From positions 4,549,158-4,613,157 of the forward strand of contig NC_134024.1 in NCBI RefSeq assembly GCF_040712315.1: a stretch of DNA of 64,000 nt, in the 5' to 3' direction. The notes under the pieces were generated by a model. The model was given only the letters and a program-made list of their open reading frames with translations. It was not told the origin of the DNA and ran no database searches. The position numbers and the translations under genes are program-made. Shown one piece after another: positions 23,871 to 35,171 of the stretch. Source of the DNA: Castanea sativa (taxonomy: Eukaryota; Streptophyta; Magnoliopsida; Fagales; Fagaceae). Position 1 is the stretch's first letter. Every line of letters starts with the position of its first letter.

Positions 23871-26526
23871 TAATGTACTTCATAAGTACGTGGAGTGTTA
23901 TGTCGATGATCTGGTGGTTAAATCAAAAAGGAGGGAAGACCATCTGGTAGATTTGCGATCCGTGTTCAACCGCTTAAGAAAGTATCAGCTTAAAATGAAC
24001 CCTCGCAAATGCGCTTTCGGTGTAACATCCGGGAAATTTCTTGGTTTCGTTGTTAGGCACCGCGGTATTGAAATTGACCAGTCCAAAATTGAAGCCATCC
24101 AGAAAATGCCAGAGCCTAAGAACCTGCGAGAACTTAGAGGCTTGCAAGGAAAACTAGCTTACATACGACGATTCATTTCAAACTTGGCAGGTCGATGTCA
24201 ACCTTTCAATAGATTAATGAAAAAGGATGCACACTTTCAATGGGATGAGGCTTGCAGCAATGCTTTTGCGCGCATCAAAAGATACTTGCTTAATCCTCCA
24301 GTTTTAGGTGCTCCTATCCCGGGAAAGCCTTTGGTGTTGTACATCGCAGCACAAGAAAGGTCTCTAGGTGCTCTTATGGCACAAGAAAATAAAGAAGGGA
24401 AAGAAAGAGCCCTTTATTATTTGAGTCGAACTCTCAATGGAGCTGAATTAAATTATTCTCCTATTGAAAAGATGTGCCTCGCTCTTTTCTTTGCCGTAGA
24501 CAAACTGGAACATTACATGCAAGCACATACGGTCCGTTTGATAGCAAAAGTGGATCCGGTTAAATATGTCCTCTCTAGGCCAGTGGTTTCGGGTCGCATA
24601 GCTCGATGGGCAGTCTTGCTGCAACAATACGACCTTACATATGTTCCGCAAAAAGCCATCAAAGGACAAGTATTGGCAGATTTCTTAGCTGATCACCCAG
24701 TTCCATCTGATTGGGAATTCTCTGATGATTTCCCAGACGAGGATGTGTTTTACATTGAAGTAATGCCACCATGGATGATGTTTTTCGATGGGGCTGCACG
24801 TCAAGAAGGAGCGGGGGCAGGTGTAGTGTTTGTTTCTCCACAACGACAAATACTTCTATATTCGTTCTCATTAAGTGAACTTTGCTCCAACAATGTAGCC
24901 GAATATCAAGCATTGATCATTGGTCTACAAATGGCCATTGAAATTGGCATATCGCATCTCGAAGTCTTTGGGGATTCCAAATTAATTATCAACCAAACCT
25001 TGGAGCAGTATGATGTCAAGAAAGAGGACCTTGTCCCTTATTGCAAATATGCGAAGAAATTGCTCACAAATTTTGAGGCAATTACATTGGAGCATATACC
25101 GAGGAAGGAGAATAGACAGGCTGATGCTTTAGCTAATCTGGCTACCACCTTAGCATTATCCCAAGAAGAGACTGCCAAAGTTGCTGTTTCCCAAAGGTGG
25201 GTGGTGCCTTCCGTGATTGAAGAAGAAAAAGAAGAAAATCAGGCCAACGTCATTTCTGTATGCCTTGTCGAAAAGGAAGATTGGCGACAAACGCTCATTG
25301 AGTACCTTCAACATGGAAGACTCCCAGATGATGTACGCCATAAGACTGAAGTTCGGCGAAGGGCTGCTCGATTTATTTACTATAAAGAAACTCTCTTCCG
25401 CCGTTCATTTGATGGTTTGTTTCTCCGTTGCTTAGGAGAGGAAGAGGCTAAACAAGCCTTAGAAGAAGCTCATTCTGGAATATGTGGTGCACACCAATCA
25501 GGTCCTAAGTTACACTACAGGATCAAGCGAATGGGTTACTATTGGCCTACGATGGTGCAAGATTCCATAGAGTATGCTAAGAAGTGCGAAGCTTGTCAAT
25601 ATCATGCAAACTTCATCCATCAACCACCAGAACCTCTACACCCAACTGTAGCTTCTTGGCCTTTTGATGCATGGGGGCTTGACGCAATAGGACCATTACC
25701 AAAATCATCTGGCGGCCATTTGTACATCTTGGCTGCAACTGATTACTTCTCGAAATGGGCAGAAGCTGTGCCTCTTAGGGAAGTAAAGAAAGAGACGGTG
25801 GTCAATTTTATCCGAACTCACTTGATCTATCGGTATGGTGTCCCTCGATATATCATAACCGATAATGGCAAACCGTTTCAGAATAGATTGATGACAGAGT
25901 TGTGCGAGAAATTTGCATTCAAACAGTACAATTCTTCTATGTACAATGCTCCAGCGAATGGATTAGCCGAAGCCTTTAACAAAACTCTTGGCAGTTTGTT
26001 AAAGAAAGTGGTATCCAAAACTAAGCGAGACTGGCATGAAAGAATTGGAGAAGCATTATGGGCATATCGAACAACATTTCGAACGCCTACTCAAGCGACC
26101 CCGTATTCTCTCGTTTATGGAGTAGAAGCTATCCTTCCCTTAGAACGCCAGATCCCATCACTACGGATTGCCATTCAAGAAGGGTTAACTGAAGAGGAAA
26201 ATGCCAAGCTTAGGTTACAAGAGTTGGAGGCACTGGATGAGAAAAGGCTCGAGGCCCAACAACGCCTTGAGTGCTATCAAGCTCGTTTGTCAAGCGCATT
26301 CAATAAAAAAGTTAAACCACGATCATTCCAAGTTGGTGACTTAGTCCTCGCTGTTCGAAGACCTATCATCATGACTCATCGTACAGGCGGTAAGTTCACC
26401 TCGAAATGGGATGGACCTTATGTTGTACAAGAAGTCTACACTAATGGAGCTTACAAGTTGATTGACCAGGAGGGTGTAAGGATCGGCCCCATCAATGGGA
26501 AGTTCCTCAAACGCTTCTATGCTTGA
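23854..26526 (+). pseudogene. Gypsy RT 3' half, two RNase H domains, integrase
   Basis: This 890-codon frame continues RT from the break, with catalytic CYVDDLVVKS near 23897. RNase H 1 (about 24330-24690) is weak: its first acidic residue is not seen in LYIAAQERSLGALM. RNase H 2 (about 24775-25150) keeps its acidic set in FFDGAARQEGAG, NVAEYQALIIGL, VFGDSKLIINQ and NRQADALANL, the second domain typical of Tat elements. Integrase follows: HHCC (HSGICGAHQ, CEACQ), then the acidic triad in WGLDAIGPL, ITDNGKPF and NGLAEAFNKT. The C-terminus has FQVGDLVLAV and KWDGPYVV. It lacks its own start; it is the downstream part of pol. Confidence 0.9.
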
Positions 26527-26654
26527 AAATCAAGAATTGCTCCTCGGTAAGAGCTTAAACTACCCACTGCAGCACTACAAGAGTACATGATGTTTTTCCA
26601 TTACCTTTGAAAGTGCACGAATAAGGAGAAATTAATCCCATTCTATGTCACCAT

Positions 26655-26862
26655 TTGTGAGTGTGGCGTAGTGGTTGGATGCCCATGTCACCCTTGAGGC
26701 CAAGGTCTCGGGTTCGATTAGTGGTGATACCCACTATTGCGCAATTGGTACCCATGAAACGCCGTGGGGTGTAGGGCGAGGATTACACACGTGAGCCCTC
26801 CCTTTTTGTAAACAAAAAAAAAAAACAAAAAAAAAACAAAAAAAAAAAAAAAAAATGGTTTC
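26655..26862 (+). mobile_element. tRNA-derived SINE inside the gypsy element
   Basis: An A-box-like 'tggcgtagtggttgg' (26663) and a B-box-like 'ggttcgatt' (about 26712) have tRNA promoter spacing. The unit ends in a long A-rich tail (26810-26856). Its place between pol and the antisense gene shows nesting. No clear target duplication was found, so exact ends are uncertain. It is a SINE and not a working tRNA: no cloverleaf closes. Confidence 0.75.
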
Positions 26863-26976
26863 ATTGTTAAAACATGAAAAGAAAAGAGCAGGGAATAAGT
26901 CTTCTTTATTGATTAAAGGAAAATGGTACAGGAGAAAGCATGATGACACGTATGAAAGGAATTGAAATACAAAAGA

Positions 26977-29682
26977 TTACGACATCCATTTTAAGTCTTT
27001 CAAACTGGAACGACGATCTTCCAGCAAGGTTCGTATCCTCTCTAAAGCCTCTATATCTTGGTCTTCAAGAACGGGAGCGGATTTGACTTCTTCAAGTTGT
27101 TCCTCCAAAGCTTGCACAACGTCGTCTTGTTCAACTTGATGAGATTCGATTTGAAACAATGATTGTTCTAAATGGCCAAGCTCGGTTTGCAAATTAGCCA
27201 TCCTCAAAGTAATAGTATCAAGCTCGGTCTTCAAAGATGCCTTCTTATGTAATGCCTCAGCAAGGAGGAATTCAACTTTAGTCTCGCGTTGAATTAAGAC
27301 AGCAGAACTTGGTCGTGTAGTCAGAGATTCTTTCATCTTCAAATAGTCTGCAACACCCTTGCAATATTTGTCAACATTTTCGCGCAAGTATTGAGGGTCC
27401 ACTCCAAGAATGGCAATCTCACTATAAATTTCATGTGCTTCGGCTTGTGGGAGGATATTGTCTGTAGAAAGATTCGAAAGCCTGTTTAAAAGAACATCTC
27501 CCAGCATAGAAGCTCCTGTCCTACGCACAGAAGAAATATGCACCTTGGCATGGAATATAGAGGCTTCTGGAGGGTCGATTGGTTGCAAGGGAGAGAGAGG
27601 TGTCATTTCTGTCTCAATTGAAAATTTGGATGACGTGCCAGCATCAGCAAACTTACGCCTCTTGAGGTCTGAACTCTTCGTAGATGGCTTTGAGGTAGAA
27701 GACTGACTATGTGTAAAAAGATGTGCATGATCAGTAGAAGTCTCCGCATCAACACCTTTCATAGGATTCTTCGAATGTTTCCAACTAGGATTGAAGTCGT
27801 CACACACCTCCTTTTCAGAAATTTCAATGGCATCCCTAACTGGTACAGCAAGCGAACCTTTGATGCTTTGACTTGGTGCAAACTTTGACAAGGGTTGTGG
27901 GATGTCTGAATCTTGAAGATCCTCCTTTCCCTTCTGAGGCTTGTTGGGCGTCACTAATTTAACAGAGGAGGCAATTTCAACTAGTAAATTTGTTCCGTTG
28001 GTAAAATCAGTTTTACATACTCCTTCCCACCATTGTTGGTAGCTATGTCTGACTCGGCTTCCAAAGTCTGACGCAAAAGCCAAAATGAGTACCTTAGAAT
28101 CTGTGTTGCGGCAGGTGAAAGATTGGTAGAATTGGTACAGATCCTTTAAAGAACCTGTATGAATTTCTTCCTTTAAGTCACTTGGAATGTCTTGATGAAA
28201 TCCAAAGCGCCGACTGAATCGGTGGGGGCTATATGCTTCTACAATGTGTTGGTCTTCACATCGAAATGTCAAATACCCTGAGCGAAGGCTCATAAAGTAT
28301 CCGAACCTCTGAATGGATAAACGATCATTATCAACAAATGTCTGGTCATAGTTTCTACTAAAAGCAGTCCCTTGCCAAAAGAAGTCGGTGGCAGTTCGTA
28401 TCTGCTTTCGTGCGGACAATTCACAGAATACAGAAGCAGAACCCACACCAGAGTATTTAGTCATCAAAGGAGGGGATAGTTTGGCATGAACGATGCGGTT
28501 GCTTTTGAAAAAATGACCCACCCAAGCATAAACATAATGAATAGCAAAACTAGCTCCAGACTTGCTCGGAGTAGGAGAGGAAGAAATGGTGTTAAGCCCA
28601 CGATAAATGCTAGCCAGTACTGGGGGGGCAAGGCCAAATGAACGACCATTGGCCATAGAACTAGCAATCTTGAAAGTGCCGGGACGGATGCTATTCAGAT
28701 CCTTGTTAGGAAAGACAAATATGCACGGCCCGGCAGGAAAGGAGTGCCGATAGGTAAGTCTCCTCCTTTGAGTCACCCTCAATTTGAAGATCTGCAAAGA
28801 CCCCGTGTTCTTTATCAGACCATGGTCCAGGCTCGTTTATCTCGCCGAAGGGATTCTGACTCCACTTGGGAATGGTTGCCCGTCTCACTGGTTTTCTGGG
28901 AGCTGGGTACTTGCTGTTTCCTCTGTACCAAAAAGTAATCCAGTCACGAACGCTCACTTTCCCTTGCCTTTTCATCCGGTTTTGAAGGTGATGATACGCC
29001 ATGAAAAGGTAGCGGCGGCGTGCGGTAGATAGGGTCGTCCTTCGTCATTTGTGCCATTTAGCTCTTGTGCATTGGGTACCACTTCATCATAAAATGCACC
29101 GGTGCAAGGAAGCCCGCCAAGAATGGAAAGATCCCATGGTGTGATAGAAATTTCCCCAACTGAGGTATGGAGGGTATTGGTAGACGGACTCCAACATTCA
29201 CACAACGCCTTCATGAGATTCTCATCATGATCATATGTGAATAGAGAGGCAAAGACAGCATCGTAGAGGTGGACCGCATCAAGAAGGTGCTTACACCGAC
29301 CAAGCACATCTTCTAGCCAATCCCAATAAAGAAAAAAATAGGAAAACCCTCCATTCATGCTAAAGGAAGAATCCCAATTGGCGCATTTTGCGATTATCTC
29401 TCGTCCCAAAGTGTTGTACGACTTTGACTTGGCAACATTTTTGTGATGCGAAGCAAGAAGAATAACTATCTCCGGATTAGAGCCGCCATCAGAGTGGATA
29501 ATTTGTGACCATTTTGGCAAATTGAGAGGATAAGAGTTACGGCCCCATCTCTCTGAAAATCTTCCAATTATGGGCGGACGAACAATCAAAGTTGTAGCCT
29601 TTGCATCCTTGTCGTCTTTCTCTTTACAAATAAATAAGGCTGGTTCTTGCCCAATCTTCGAATCCTTGAAATAAAGCATCAT
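26977..29682 (-). pseudogene. Antisense plant-mobile-domain gene in the gypsy element
   Basis: Read from ATG at 29682 (MMLYFKDSKIGQEPALFICK) it spans about 900 codons. The N-terminal half is a PMD (PF10536-like): LVRPP-like IVRPP, ALCECWSPSTNTLHTSVGEI, SITPWDLSILGGLP, then, in other frames, RDWITFWYRG and RPGTFKIASSMANG with PPVLASIYRGLN. The C-terminal 130 residues form a heptad-rich coiled coil (KASLKTELDTITLRMANLQT). A pyrimidine tract and AG just before the ATG look like an intron acceptor. Two frame changes (near 28990 and 28745) interrupt the PMD. PMD proteins such as MAIN and MAIL1 act in nuclear silencing; versions inside transposons are known. Here it runs against gag-pol, as antisense genes do in some Tat elements. 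Confidence 0.75.
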
Positions 29683-29699
29683 GATTCCCTGAAAAAAAA

Positions 29700-29945
29700 A
29701 AAAAAAAAAAATCAGTGAAAATTTTAATAATAATAACAAATAAATAATGAATTTAAAAAAATATATATAATAAAAAAAAAAAAATGAAATCTCTACACTT
29801 TTATTCAGAAGATTACACTTTGAATAAATGTATGCATGCCCGTAGGGCTTTATATAGAAAATTTCTGGGATAAACAGACAAGAAAAATGAGGAGAAGTAA
29901 CAAAGTTCAACAAATCAAAGCTTCCCTTCCAGAATTTTCAAATCT
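29700..29945. repeat. A/T-rich low-complexity tract
   Basis: A-runs and AT words at 29690-29785, which on the minus strand form the pyrimidine tract before the PMD start. The following 150 bases show nothing assignable. Confidence 0.6.
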
Positions 29946-30120
29946 CCTGTCAGAGCAGCCACCAGAACGTCTTCATCCTGTCAGAGCAGCCACCATAATG
30001 TCTTCATCCTGTCAGGGAGGCCACCAGAATTCCTGCATCCTGTCAGAGCAGCCACCATAATGTCTTCATCCTGTCAGGGAGGCCACCAGAATTCCTGCAT
30101 CCTGTCAGGGCGGCCACCAC
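29946..30120 (+). repeat. 31-bp tandem array, about 5.6 units
   Basis: 'cctgtcag' recurs at 29946, 29977, 30008, 30039, 30070 and 30101, an exact 31-bp period. Two unit versions alternate: one with 'agagcagccaccataatg', one with 'ggaggccaccagaattcc', so a 62-bp higher-order unit has begun to amplify. Confidence 0.9.
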
Positions 30121-30434
30121 AAAATAAGACCAGAGAAAAAGAAAGCTGTAAGTCCAACAAAGACCCACGACTTTCTCGTCCAAGTTGGTGAAAATCCAGA
30201 CCTTATTTCACAAATCTGACACCACAGGAGTCTTCTACAGCCTTCGATGCGCCAAACACGAAAGTTACGAGCCCGAGATACCCGGCCAAGCGCCACCCCG
30301 CGCCGCCACAAATTCTCGGTGACCCGCGGGTTTCTCATTCAAAGCGAGCAAATCTATGCACAATTTCACAAACTGACCATATAGCAGTCTTCTACGGCCT
30401 TGTAACTGCAACATTTGAAAATTTCAAGCCCAAA

Positions 30435-30625
30435 CGATGAGCCACGCGCCGCCACGCGCCGCCAGAAGGTCCGGCAATCCCAGCGTCAGTTGCACGCGCT
30501 TCCACGCGCCGCTGAATGACCTCACGCGCTTCCACGCGCCGGCGCTCCCTCACGCGCTTGCACGCGCCACGCGTGACACGCGCTCCTCGTCGATGACGTC
30601 ACGGATGACGTCATCCTCCTGGCCG
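30435..30625. repeat. GC-rich 'ccacgcgcc' repeat patch
   Basis: 'ccacgcgcc' or 'cacgcgctt' words recur about ten times within 30435-30585, followed by 'gatgacgtcacggatgacgt' near 30591. The patch is far richer in G+C and CpG than all surrounding sequence. TGACGTCA is the palindromic CRE-like bZIP site. Confidence 0.75.
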
Positions 30626-30683
30626 GTTCAATCCGCTTAGACCCGGTTCGACCCGGAAAATCCGACCCGGATCCGAACCGCCT

Positions 30684-30684
30684 G

Positions 30685-30756
<72 letters not shown>

Positions 30757-30795
30757 CAAATTAAGACTTTGACCAAAAAAAAAAAAAAAAAAAAG
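30684..30795. repeat. Long poly(A) tracts
   Basis: An unbroken A-run of about 67 bases (30684-30750) and a second of about 19 (30776-30794), separated by 'tttgacaaattaagactt'. Such length is unstable and assembly length may be inexact. Confidence 0.9.
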
Positions 30796-31190
30796 TCAAA
30801 ATTTTCAAAATGGACCTGTCCCACTCAATTTTTCACGTACTTTCCAATTTTGGGGCCTGTTTCTTCAACCAAAACTCGAAAATTGCACAACAGTCCAATT
30901 TCTAAAAAATTGACTTTTGCACAAATTTTGACCAAAAGTCAAAATTTTTAAGATTGACCTGTCTGGCTCAATTTTTCATGTACTTTCCAATTTTGGAGTC
31001 TGTTTCTTCAACCGAGATTCGAAAATTGCACAACAGTCCAATTTCTAAAAAAATTGACTTTTGCACAAATTTTGACCAAAAGTCAAAATTTTTAAGATTG
31101 ACCTGTCTTGCTCAATTTTTCGTGTGCTTTCCAATTTTTGGTTCTATTTATTCATTTGAGAATCCAAAAATTGCTCAAATAGTGTGATTC
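30793..31190 (+). repeat. 143-144-bp tandem array, 2.8 units
   Basis: Units begin 'aagtcaaaattttt' at 30793, 30936 and 31080. Each carries 'ctcaatttttcatgtactt' and 'ttgcacaacagtccaattt' or variants. The third unit decays after 31150. Confidence 0.88.
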
Positions 31191-31194
31191 TACA

Positions 31195-32400
31195 GCTATT
31201 GGCTTTGATGTAAACTCTGACCGAAAATCAAGATGTTCAAGCGAAACTTGTCCTATTAAGTTTTCGCAAAGATTTTAATTTTGAAATCTAGGTATTTGTT
31301 TTGGACCAAGAGACTACATCCGCTTCTCCAAAGTACTAGCGGTATCCAAAATTTAAGCTCTCAAGATCATAATTTGAGATCCATCCATTTGGTCCGGATT
31401 CCCTCAAAATTATCCTCCAGACTTGATCAAGGCTCCCCTTTCAAAAACAGACGAACTCTCACAAGTATGTCTCAGAATTGAAATTACATTGGGTCACTGC
31501 TTCAACCTATTATTTTCGTCGGTGCCTACCAGTCTCCAACCTAACGTTCCCATTCGGCGCCCACCATTCTCATCCACCGTTCCCATTCGGCGTCTACCAT
31601 TCTCATCCACCGTTCCGACCGAGAAGTCTCATCCGCCATTCTTAACTACCCAGCTACCATTCTTCATCTCTTCGCTATAAATAGAAGGGCCGGATTCGCT
31701 AAGTCCATCAAGAAAAAAAAAACACATACACTGAGTTATGAAATGAAAATTTGCTTCTTTCAAATTTTCAAATCCTCCTTCTCACAGCCAGTTCTCACTA
31801 TGGTCTCGTCATTCTCAATACCAAGCAACCAAGATCACTTCATGATCAGTTTGAAATCAACCCCTTCATGGTTCAGTAGCAACCCTTCTCACAACATCAT
31901 CATTGTTTTAGGATTCAAACAAATTTTGTTTCCTCACATAATGACCACGTTTGTTCATAGAGTTATTCATAACAAGGTCGGCATCGTTGTTCCATGCTTT
32001 CTTGGATTTGGTTCACCAGGAAATCCAAGTCCGGCGAAGACACCCGTTCCTAAGACCGGGGCTTCCGTAGTCTCTCTTCATTGTTTGGTCTCCCAATAGA
32101 AGCGGTGGTTCGGAACAAACAGCAGCATGGCTGGTTTCTAAAACCAGGATCACAAGTTAGCTCCATCTTTCATTTGTTATGCTTTCCCAATAAAAATGCA
32201 TCAAGTGAAGATGGTAAGAAGTGTTGGGGTATCCTACAAATTGTCTCCCATCCAACACTTGTGATGACCTCCAAGGTGCCAGCTCATCAGAAATTAGCCT
32301 TTGGTGTCGGTGAAGGGTTACCAAAGCCTCGTCCCATGTTTCCGCCATCATGGGGTCCAAATGTCATCGTTGCTGGTACCACGAAACACACTTTCTGGAA
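31195..32400. other. Gypsy 3' non-coding region, no gene seen
   Basis: Between pol and the 3' LTR on the plus strand. It includes small repeats such as 'cattctcatccaccgttcc' (31560-31620) and a TATA-like 'ctataaatagaaggg' at 31674, which might serve a plus-strand transcript. The open frames at 31743-32425 show no domain. Confidence 0.45.
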
Positions 32401-32439
32401 TTACTCCAACTTAAGATCAGCTTGAAGAATTTCAGAAAA

Positions 32440-33165
32440 TATACTTCTGAAATTACTTCAACTTAATGTCCGTCAGTATGGTCCAGTCACACAGGCACAT
32501 TCAACGACTTGCCGTCGGACATCATTCAGCATGCAGCCAGTCCCACATCTGAAGGTGTACGTCCCAGAGACATCTACTCCAGAGAGTCCTCAACATGCAG
32601 GGTCAGAGCCATGATGTCATATATCCCACCCATCCACTTGGCTTCATCACCATCTTTTTCACCATCAACAACAACAATCCCAAAATACTCTTCTGAAATT
32701 ACCTCAACTTAACCAGAATGATGCAATAACGCAAGCACATTCAACCATACTCCCACATGTTCTCTCTGTGATCCGAGGTATACCCTTCAGCTATAACTTC
32801 ACCAGAAGTCCTTAAAAATAAGAGGCTAGCTCCAGAGCTCTGCATGCTGTATGCCAACATTCTCACCTCTTCTCCATCTTCAACACCCTGTGATCGCCAC
32901 CAACAATCCAAAATACTCTTCTGAAATTACCTCAGCTTAACATCTACCGAAATGTTTCAATCTTGCAAGTACATCCAATTTCTTGCAAATAACTTTCAGC
33001 CCCACCAACCCACTCCAAGTACCATTGAATACTCTTCTGAAATTACTTTGACTTAACCTTTGCTCAGAAAGCTCGGTCACACGAGTACATTCAAATACGG
33101 GCAGACCCCTTCTCAGTCTCATCAAAACCTTTCATATGGGTGGGACTACTCTTCTGCAATTACTT
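32440..33165 (+). repeat. Spaced repeats around 'actcttctgaaattac'
   Basis: 'cttctgaaattacttcaactt' style phrases recur near 32391 (variant), 32440, 32687, 32916, 33030 and 33147, several preceded by 'caaaata' and followed by a degenerate 'cacacgagtacattcaa' block. Spacing is irregular (110-250 bp), indicating an old, eroded tandem repeat upstream of the 3' LTR. Confidence 0.7.
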
Positions 33166-33296
33166 CATCCTGCTAAAAGCTCCACCACCTTCAGCTATTT
33201 CACTAGAAGAGTCAAGTATAAAAAGGAATCCACTTTCTTTCAAGACTCATTCATTCACCACACTCTAAAAAAAAAAAAATTGTGTGCATGAACGAG

Positions 33297-33311
33297 TCTC
33301 GAGGGGGCATT
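33297..33311 (+). other. Polypurine tract of the gypsy element
   Basis: 'gagggggcatt' lies immediately before the 3' LTR, after 'gagtctc'. Position and purine run match the plus-strand priming site. Confidence 0.75.
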
Positions 33312-34279
33312 TGTAGAGAGGGAAAATTCCCGACCTATCACAAGCTGACACATCATACTACCAAAGTCCACAAAATACAACCAATTACAAAGCGCCACGT
33401 ACTGCTGCTAGGTTTTGCCATCGCTATTCAGAAACCAATAGAAATTTGCCAAGTGTCATTGAAATAAAGGCATGAAACTGCATCAGCAGGTGTAAGCAAT
33501 GACACAAGCAGCTCTGCACATGTAAGCGATGACACAGGCAGCCTCGCACGTGTAAGCGATGACACAGGCAGCCTCGCACGTGTAAGCGATGACATAAGCG
33601 GACCAATCAAACTCCGCCACGTGTCGCTCACCTACCCCTAAACTCCTATAAATAGAAGCCTTCCTAAAACATTTAAGAGGACACAGAACAGAGAGAAGGA
33701 AGAAGATAGCTTGAGTTCAGAAACCCAGAAGCTCTGCCAGGATCAAACCTCAAAGCCTCCAAGAAATTCAAGAACTTCAACCTCGAATACAAAAAACATT
33801 CGAAGCAAAATCATCCAAACTACTCGTCCAGATCTCAAAGTTCACTGGAATCAAGCTCAAAAGCCTCCAGAAATCTCAACAAACCATAAATCAACGGAGC
33901 TCTACGGAATCAAGCCTCTAAAGCACCGAAGAACTTCCACCACAAACCTTCAAACACGAAGAACACACGAAGAACACGAAGAACACGAAGAACACGAAGA
34001 ACAAAGAATTTCTAACAAGCTCATAGCCAGAGATTCATTGTAATTCCGTTTCAAAGATCTTCGATCCATTCCTCAGCCAAATTGAAGAATATCTTATGTT
34101 CAAATCAAAATCACATTACCACAAATCCAATCAATAAATCTTTCAAGGAGATCGAATCAGAGGATCACTCTTTTGTAATTACAGAGAATTGTACCACACA
34201 TTTATCAATACAAATTCGCATTTGTGAAACTATTTTACTTGTTTGATTTATTTCGAACTAAGAAATTTAGTCGTCTACA
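33312..34279 (+). repeat. 3' LTR of the gypsy element
   Basis: It is 968 bp, the same length as the 5' LTR and the same in every stretch compared, including all four U3 repeats and the (acacgaaga)n run. It is followed directly by the target duplication ggatg. Confidence 0.95.
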
Positions 34280-34284
34280 GGATG

Positions 34285-35171
34285 CCAGGAAAAAAAAAAA
34301 AAAAAAAAATTGGTATCATCAAGTTTTCCAACTACATCTCATTTGCATAAATCTGAGACCGATGAATCTAATGACAATGTTGTAGTCTTATTACCGAAAA
34401 AGAAAAGTATTGTTTTTTGCTATATAAGTCTAAACTTGTCAGTATCTGAGAAGACTTAACTTGGTACTCTTCTTTGCTATATAAATTTTTTGAAAGCTTC
34501 CTAACAACATCTAAAAAATTGGACGATGCAACTAGAAAGTAAAATTAGCCCTTTCTAACTAAATAACTGAGAAGAGTTTGAAGGGAACCAAACCAACCTG
34601 ATATATTGAACTCTACAAAAATATAAGACACACTTATCGCATTAGAAGCACACTAATATTATTGTGGGGGCTTTTATTTGCTTTTTTCAAAATCAAAAAC
34701 CTTAAGGCTTCGTTTCTCCAAAATGACGAACTTGACCACAATCAAAAGCATAATTAAGTCAAATTTCTCCAAAATAGCCACATTGCCTTATGAGGCCCAC
34801 AAAATTATACTAATTGAGGAATTACAGTAGAGATAACATTATCCAATACAAAAAGATAATAAGCACCACGATATTTGGGCCATTGTTGGGGTTTGTACGG
34901 TTCGGAGTTCTTGAATTACTTTGAGGATCTTAAAGGTTGTTTTTATGTAACTTTAGACGTTTGCACATAATTTCAAAAGTTTTTAGGAGGTGTCAATTGA
35001 GTTATAATACTCTTGATATATTCATTAGCACATTATTTTATAAATTTTTTGTAGAAAAATTTATAATAAATTAATAACTTTAGGCATTTACCATATTGTT
35101 TTGGTGACATTTAAAGTCCAAGTTTAGCGACAATAGCTACAATTGCAAATAAGTTCCTTGATGACATTCAG
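34285..35171. other. Unit A downstream region, no gene seen
   Basis: It aligns with 46640-47175 of unit B ('gagaccgatga', 'attaccgaaaaagaaa'), with extra sequence at 34440-34740. It lies downstream of the peptide gene, which is on the minus strand. No conserved open frame is shared by the two copies. Confidence 0.55.

Larger units (their letters stand above)
18137..34279 (+). mobile_element. 16.1-kb Ty3/gypsy retrotransposon, Tat-like
   Basis: Two 968-bp LTRs, identical wherever I compared them, bound the element. An exact 5-bp duplication ggatg flanks it (18132-18136, 34280-34284). Domain order is gag, protease, G-patch-like segment, RT, RNase H, second RNase H, integrase, which is gypsy order; the additional RNase H is a mark of the Tat lineage. 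An antisense PMD gene fills part of the 7.7-kb region between pol and the 3' LTR. The homologous site in unit B (about 46618-46640) is empty. Coding frames are broken, so mobility would have needed help in trans or the breaks are newer than insertion. Confidence 0.93.

Noticed and set aside
26655..26760. tRNA gene candidate
   Set aside because: A- and B-box words are present but no cloverleaf closes, and the unit ends in an A-rich tail, so it is a SINE.
29946..30120. CRISPR-like array
   Set aside because: Units are contiguous 31-bp tandem repeats with no unique spacers, in a plant genome.
31743..32425. Two open frames of 114-118 codons in the gypsy 3' region
   Set aside because: No domain, no recognisable start context, and they lie in repeat-rich non-coding sequence; listed only as part of that region.
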